This document shows, piece by piece, positions 60,517 through 64,000 of a DNA stretch of 64,000 nucleotides. Origin of the DNA: Lacticaseibacillus hulanensis (GTDB lineage: Bacteria; Bacillota; Bacilli; Lactobacillales; Lactobacillaceae). The DNA lies in the NCBI RefSeq assembly GCF_004010095.1, contig NZ_RRYD01000009.1, forward strand, positions 30,115 to 94,114, written 5' to 3'. Within the stretch, counting starts at the first letter, position 1. Every line of letters begins with the position of its first letter. The translations under genes and the position numbers were made by a program. The notes below the pieces were generated by a model that did not search any database, was not told the DNA's origin, and saw only the letters and a program-made list of their open reading frames with translations.

Positions 60517-61458
60517 TCAGTCATTAAAATCGCGCGTGGCCAGATGGATACCGGTCAGAATGGCAAGAATCACCATGGCGATCATGACGAGTGTAAAGCC
60601 AATCCCGGAACCCTTACCCGGCAGTCCGCCAACGTTCATTCCCCAAATCCCCGAAATGAGTGCCGGCACGGAAATCACCAGTCCGGCCGAATCCAGGTAC
60701 TTCATCAGGTGGTTTAGGTTATTGTCCATCATGTCGGTGAACAGGCCGCCGATGGTTTCGAGCAAATCACGGTAGATGCGCACCAGCTTTTCGATGTGGT
60801 GTTGCCGCAGCTGGATATCCTGGACAAAGCGCGGGTCATCGATTTCCGCCGCCAAATCGGACTCGGCCCACAACCTTTTCAGGGTTAAATGTTGATCTTG
60901 CAGGCTGTGATCGAGGTACACCATGAGGCGCTCCGTATCCGCCAGCCGGAACAGCTCCTTGTTCTTCGTCGTTTTGCGCGCGGCCTCATCGAGTTCATCA
61001 ATCACCTTCTTCACGCGATTGAGCTCCAGCATGAAGTGCGTGGACACGCGGTAAATAGCACAACCAAGAAAGTGGGCCTGCGTGGTTAGCTGCTCGTTGT
61101 ATTCGTCAATTAGATTATCCACAAAACTCGACCCCACATTGAGGTGGACAATTAAATGCTCCTTGGCCCGAATCATCGTCAGCGGCTCCAGGCGTTCCTC
61201 AATTGCCGCCTCGATGTTCGCCGAAATGTCCATGAGCACCAGCACCTTGGCATCAGTCAGCTTGGTCCCCAGGAGTTCCTCGTAGCGCGTCACCTCTTCC
61301 GCCTCGTCCCCGGCCTGAAAAATGTTGCGGGGCAGCCGGTAATCGTCAATGGTCTGCTTGACCTCCGCCTTGTCGTCATTGGTCAATACTAGTAGGTCAA
61401 AATCTCCGTTTGGGCTCACCTGTAGCCCCTGCTTGGTAATTTTGTATTTAGTGGCCAT
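60517..61458 (-). CDS. CorA-family divalent cation transporter
   Basis: This 313-residue protein has an N-terminal cytoplasmic alpha/beta domain, a long stalk helix (about 120-245) and two C-terminal helices with the signature GMN in SGIWGMNVGG. It moves Mg2+ or related divalent ions as a pentamer. The ATG at 61458 follows GGGGGA at 7 nt. It is monocistronic. Confidence 0.93.
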   Translation of the reverse strand: MATKYKITKQGLQVSPNGDFDLLVLTNDDKAEVKQTIDDYRLPRNIFQAGDEAEEVTRYEELLGTKLTDAKVLVLMDISANIEAAIEERLEPLTMIRAKEHLIVHLNVGSSFVDNLIDEYNEQLTTQAHFLGCAIYRVSTHFMLELNRVKKVIDELDEAARKTTKNKELFRLADTERLMVYLDHSLQDQHLTLKRLWAESDLAAEIDDPRFVQDIQLRQHHIEKLVRIYRDLLETIGGLFTDMMDNNLNHLMKYLDSAGLVISVPALISGIWGMNVGGLPGKGSGIGFTLVMIAMVILAILTGIHLATRDFND

Positions 61459-61708
61459 AATCTTGTCCCCCGTCATTTAATCGCTGCAATCATCTCCTAC
61501 TTTTAGTATATCTGGTCGCGATATCACGCCGCCGCTGCCGCAAAACTTAATAGCGGCAACTTATAAATTTCTTAATAAATAAATTACGCCAGTACTAGTC
61601 ACTACGCCAAAATGTCGCGAAAACACGCCGCCCACAAACCGGTCTACATCAGGCCTTGGCGCATTTTCCATTTAGAAACCCCGCCGCAGCAACAAATTTT
61701 GCGATTTT

Positions 61709-61735
61709 TTAGCACTCGCTTGACTCGAGTGCTAA
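61709..61735. promoter_or_regulatory. CIRCE operator (HrcA-binding site)
   Basis: A perfect inverted repeat TTAGCACTC-N9-GAGTGCTAA is the consensus CIRCE. It overlaps the -35 box of the hsp20 promoter, so HrcA repressor would block polymerase binding until heat stress. Confidence 0.96.
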
Positions 61736-61748
61736 AAGGAGGTATATT
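61720..61748 (+). promoter_or_regulatory. hsp20 promoter
   Basis: TTGACT (61720-61725) within the CIRCE spacer, a 17-bp spacer and TATATT (61743-61748) form a good vegetative promoter. Confidence 0.88.
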
Positions 61749-61818
61749 ATAGACGTAGCGAGGAACGAAAGAGATTCGTTCCCCACCGAAAACACTTTTA
61801 CGAAGGGAAGAATCAGTT

Positions 61819-62283
61819 ATGGCTAACAACATGATTACACGGCGGAACGATTGGGCAGAGGATCCATTCTTTAGCGAATTGGGTCGGCGTTTCTTCGGTC
61901 CAGCACTGAGCTGGTTCGATGACTCCGATTCCGGTATTGACGCAACTGCGATGAACGGTCTGCCAACCGACGTAAAGGAATCCAAGGATAATTACACCAT
62001 CACGGTTGATGTGCCTGGCGTCGACAAGAAAGACATCAAGCTCAGTTACAAGGACCAGGTACTCACCATCAACGTCAAGAAGGAAGAAATCAGCGACCAC
62101 ACCGACAAGGATGGCAACGTCCTGATGTCCGAGCGTACTTCCGGCGCATCCAGTCGCGCATACCGTCTGCCTGATGTTAACGAAAAGGACATTAAGGCAA
62201 GTTGCGACAATGGTGTCCTGACAATCACCCTGCCAAAGCAGACAGAGACCATCTCTGACAACCACGAAATTAGCATTGACTAA
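61819..62283 (+). CDS. Small heat shock protein, Hsp20/alpha-crystallin family
   Basis: This 154-residue chaperone has an N-terminal arm with WAEDPFFSELGRRFFG and an alpha-crystallin domain (about 48-145): YTITVDVPGVDKKDIKLSY, LMSERTSGASSRAYRLPD and ASCDNGVLTITLPK. The C-terminal HEISID contains an IxI-like motif. It binds unfolded proteins as oligomers without ATP. It is transcribed alone from a CIRCE-regulated promoter. A hairpin in the 5' UTR (61762-61769 with 61775-61782) lies between promoter and ribosome-binding site. Confidence 0.95.
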   Translation: MANNMITRRNDWAEDPFFSELGRRFFGPALSWFDDSDSGIDATAMNGLPTDVKESKDNYTITVDVPGVDKKDIKLSYKDQVLTINVKKEEISDHTDKDGNVLMSERTSGASSRAYRLPDVNEKDIKASCDNGVLTITLPKQTETISDNHEISID

Positions 62284-62297
62284 ACACTAGGTTACTG

Positions 62298-62329
62298 AAG
62301 GCCCGCGCGGGAAACCGTGCGGGCCTTTT
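62298..62329 (+). terminator. Terminator of hsp20
   Basis: The stem AAGGCCCGCGCGG/CCGTGCGGGCCTT with a short loop is followed by TTTT, 14 nt past the stop. Confidence 0.88.
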
Positions 62330-62581
62330 GCGTCGAACCGGCGATCAAATGCCCTCACCAAGGGTCTAGGAATGGGTGACTTAAACTCAGTGCCAGCTCC
62401 TCAGCGACCAGTTTGCCGTGAATGCTGCCCGCCCTTTTCGGCACCAAAATTATCGACGCGATTACCCAAAAATCGGCCCAAAGTCGCATGCTCCGCCTAG
62501 TCACGGGACCCATAATGAGTTTAAATAGAGGTGGAAAGCGATTTCTGGAGGAGTCGCCGTTACTTCTGGGAGGTATTGGTA

Positions 62582-63910
62582 ATGAAGAAGAAGGTCCAGC
62601 TGGCGGTTTGGGTTAGCGCGCTGCTATTCATACTGGCGTTGGTGTTTGCACCCCTACAATCTGCAAGTGCAAAGGAAAACAAATGGGTTAATGACCACGC
62701 CAACATTCTGTCTAGCAAGACGATGCGCCAAATTTACAATCTGAGCGAAACCAAATGGGCAAAATTACCTGGGCACCCGCGTCTCGTCGTCGAAACTTAC
62801 GATGGCCTGCCCGATGATGAGGACGTCGACGAGTTCAAGGCGGAGCGGTTTGAAAAGCTGGGCATTGGTGATGCCGACTGGGACAACGGGATGTACTTCG
62901 TGATTGGCATCAACAAGCGCGTCTATGGCCTCGAAACCGGGTACGGCCTCGAAAGTGCGGTCCCAGATGGCGACAAGTCCAAAATTGTGAGTGGTGCGGT
63001 CAAAAAGCAACTGCGCGCCGAAAAGTACGACGCGGCCGTTAGCCAGATTGTGACCAACATCGATCACGAGCTAACCCGGAACAAATCGGCCATCATGACG
63101 CCCGACAACATCGCGGAAAAACGCGCGGAGGAAAAACGGCACAACCAAATCACCATGACAATCTTGCTGATTATCGCCTCTGTGCTCATCATTTGGCTTG
63201 TTTGGCTCTGCTTACGCACCATCTTCAGGAACAAGCGGCTGGATAAGGCCCGCGCGGACATCAGCCACTACACGACCGACATGCCATTGTTCAACAGCCT
63301 GCAGCCATCGCAACAAAAGCTGTTCCTGGACACGCTCAGTGCACCGTGGTTTGGCAAATTCGAAGTGCGCACGATATTACACAAGGAATTTGCGGCGTAC
63401 ATCCGGGACAATTTTGCCCGGCTAATGCTCAAGCCGCGTGTGCAAACCGACTACCCCTTCTACGTCTACGAGGCGGTCAAGATTCAGTTCAAGGATGACC
63501 GGATCAACCAGGCAACCAACCTGTCTGACCTGGCACGTCAGCTGAATCAGAAAGCAGACAAAAAGTTCACCCCATTTGTCCAGTACCAGGCTGCCTTTGA
63601 AAAATGGGCTAGTTCAACCAAGGTCACACCACGGCACCAGCAGCTTGTCTGGGCCGAATTCACGAAGCACACAAAGCCGAAAGACGCCAAGAAGTTGACA
63701 CCCGAGAACTTGGTCAAGACGTTCAAGGCCATCCTGCACAACATTCAGCACCCCAAGGAACGGGTCACCATCGATGCCGGCTTACCACTGTGGGTCGGCG
63801 CCAACTACTCCGGTGGAAGCAGCACAACCGGCGGGTCGAGCAGTTTCGGTTCCGGCGGTGGTTTCGGCGGCGGTGCATCCGGCGGCGGCGGCTTCTCTGG
63901 GGGCTGGTAA
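62582..63910 (+). CDS. TPM-domain membrane protein with Gly-rich C-terminus
   Basis: This 442-residue protein has a signal peptide (about 1-30, cleavage after SASA), a TPM domain (about 34-175) with VNDHANILSSKTMRQIYNLS, NGMYFVIGINKRVYGLETGYG and VSQIVTNIDHEL, one transmembrane helix (about 193-213) and a cytoplasmic helical domain. A Gly/Ser repeat ends in GGGGFSGGW. This is the YgcG-like architecture found in many Firmicutes; its role is not established. The ATG at 62582 has GGGAGG 8 nt upstream. Structured element D starts 16 nt after the stop. Confidence 0.85.
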   Translation: MKKKVQLAVWVSALLFILALVFAPLQSASAKENKWVNDHANILSSKTMRQIYNLSETKWAKLPGHPRLVVETYDGLPDDEDVDEFKAERFEKLGIGDADWDNGMYFVIGINKRVYGLETGYGLESAVPDGDKSKIVSGAVKKQLRAEKYDAAVSQIVTNIDHELTRNKSAIMTPDNIAEKRAEEKRHNQITMTILLIIASVLIIWLVWLCLRTIFRNKRLDKARADISHYTTDMPLFNSLQPSQQKLFLDTLSAPWFGKFEVRTILHKEFAAYIRDNFARLMLKPRVQTDYPFYVYEAVKIQFKDDRINQATNLSDLARQLNQKADKKFTPFVQYQAAFEKWASSTKVTPRHQQLVWAEFTKHTKPKDAKKLTPENLVKTFKAILHNIQHPKERVTIDAGLPLWVGANYSGGSSTTGGSSSFGSGGGFGGGASGGGGFSGGW

Positions 63911-63926
63911 CCCAAAACCAGTGGGG

Positions 63927-64000
63927 GGCTCCGCGCTCCGGGGTTTGGCCTCCGGGTCCGGGCTGGGCCTCGGGTGTGCTTCGCCGTGGTCGCTGTGGCG
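63927..64000 (+). repeat. Structured dispersed element, copy D (partial, runs off window)
   Basis: These 74 bp match the hairpin-2-side arm of element B (34941 onward) and the inverted arm of A. Shared blocks are GGGGTTTGGCCTCCGGGTCC, GCTGGGCCTCGGGTGTGCTT and CGCCGTGGTCGCTGTGGCG. The rest lies beyond the window. Strand is given as the direction of the upstream TPM gene. Confidence 0.82.

Larger units (their letters stand above)
61459..61818. other. Intergenic region between corA and hsp20
   Basis: This 360-bp region holds the divergent promoters. The hsp20 side contains the CIRCE operator, promoter and a 5'-UTR hairpin listed separately. The corA side shows no clear promoter to me. Confidence 0.5.

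Overview
The window reads as chromosomal DNA of a G+C-rich member of the Lactobacillaceae (Firmicutes). This rests on gene content and order: a liaFSR-type operon, a T-box-controlled pheST, the yqeG-yqeH-yhbY-nadD-yqeK-rsfS cluster, a KxYKxGKxW/LPXTG giant adhesin, a Gls24/Asp23-AmaP-GlsB envelope-stress operon, a CIRCE-controlled hsp20 and an infC-rpmI-rplT operon with a leader. Shine-Dalgarno sites are strong (GGAGG-like) and TTG/GTG starts are common. I cannot name the genus.

Layout. 1-5.4 kb: tail of a YfhO-like membrane protein, then on the minus strand LiaR-, LiaS- and LiaF-like proteins, greA, udk and mltG. 5.6-6.0 kb: structured repeat element A. 6-12.8 kb: pheT and pheS with a Phe T-box, an HxlR regulator, yidC, acyP and a TrmH-type methyltransferase. 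12.9-15.9 kb: an HD protein and an ArlRS-like two-component system. 16-18.6 kb: an A+T-rich island with a SHOCT-domain protein, an unknown protein and the C-terminal remnant of a tyrosine integrase. 18.7-26.4 kb: gnd, then the DUF177/tmcAL/methyltransferase/rsfS/yqeK/nadD/yhbY/yqeH/yqeG cluster. 26.6-30.4 kb: a HAD phosphatase, an MDR oxidoreductase, a lipoprotein, and a tryptophan-type ABC binding-protein gene that is frameshifted and preceded by a leader peptide with two Trp codons. 30.4-36.2 kb: an inverted-repeat element, an M3 peptidase, a membrane-anchored nuclease, an MFS exporter, structured elements B and C, and a small membrane protein. 36.4-41.2 kb: a GGDEF-EAL protein, rplT-rpmI-infC and a YitT protein. 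41.5-53.9 kb: a giant LPXTG adhesin gene split by a frameshift and carrying eleven close 408-bp repeats. 54.6-64 kb: trmD-rimM, a stand-alone EAL protein, khpA-rpsP, the Asp23/AmaP/GlsB operon, corA, hsp20, a TPM-domain protein and the start of structured element D.

The most interesting signal is a family of about 315-355-bp non-coding elements: A 5625-5966, B 34941-35294, C 35424-35738 and partial D from 63927. They have long terminal inverted repeats and a conserved four-helix fold: an outer stem, hairpin 1, an inner A/T stem and hairpin 2. Stem sequences change on both sides between copies, as expected of a selected structure. In all four copies the hairpin-2 arm faces the 3' end of the adjacent gene, 16-61 nt past its stop codon. 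The second notable system is an apparent ribosome-mediated attenuator (leader peptide with Trp codons, then hairpins, then a terminator) ahead of the orphan, frameshifted substrate-binding gene.

The two frameshifts (29.4-30.4 kb and the adhesin) are each consistent with loss of one base. They could be real or sequencing errors. Function calls were made by motif recognition from the sequence; no database search was run.
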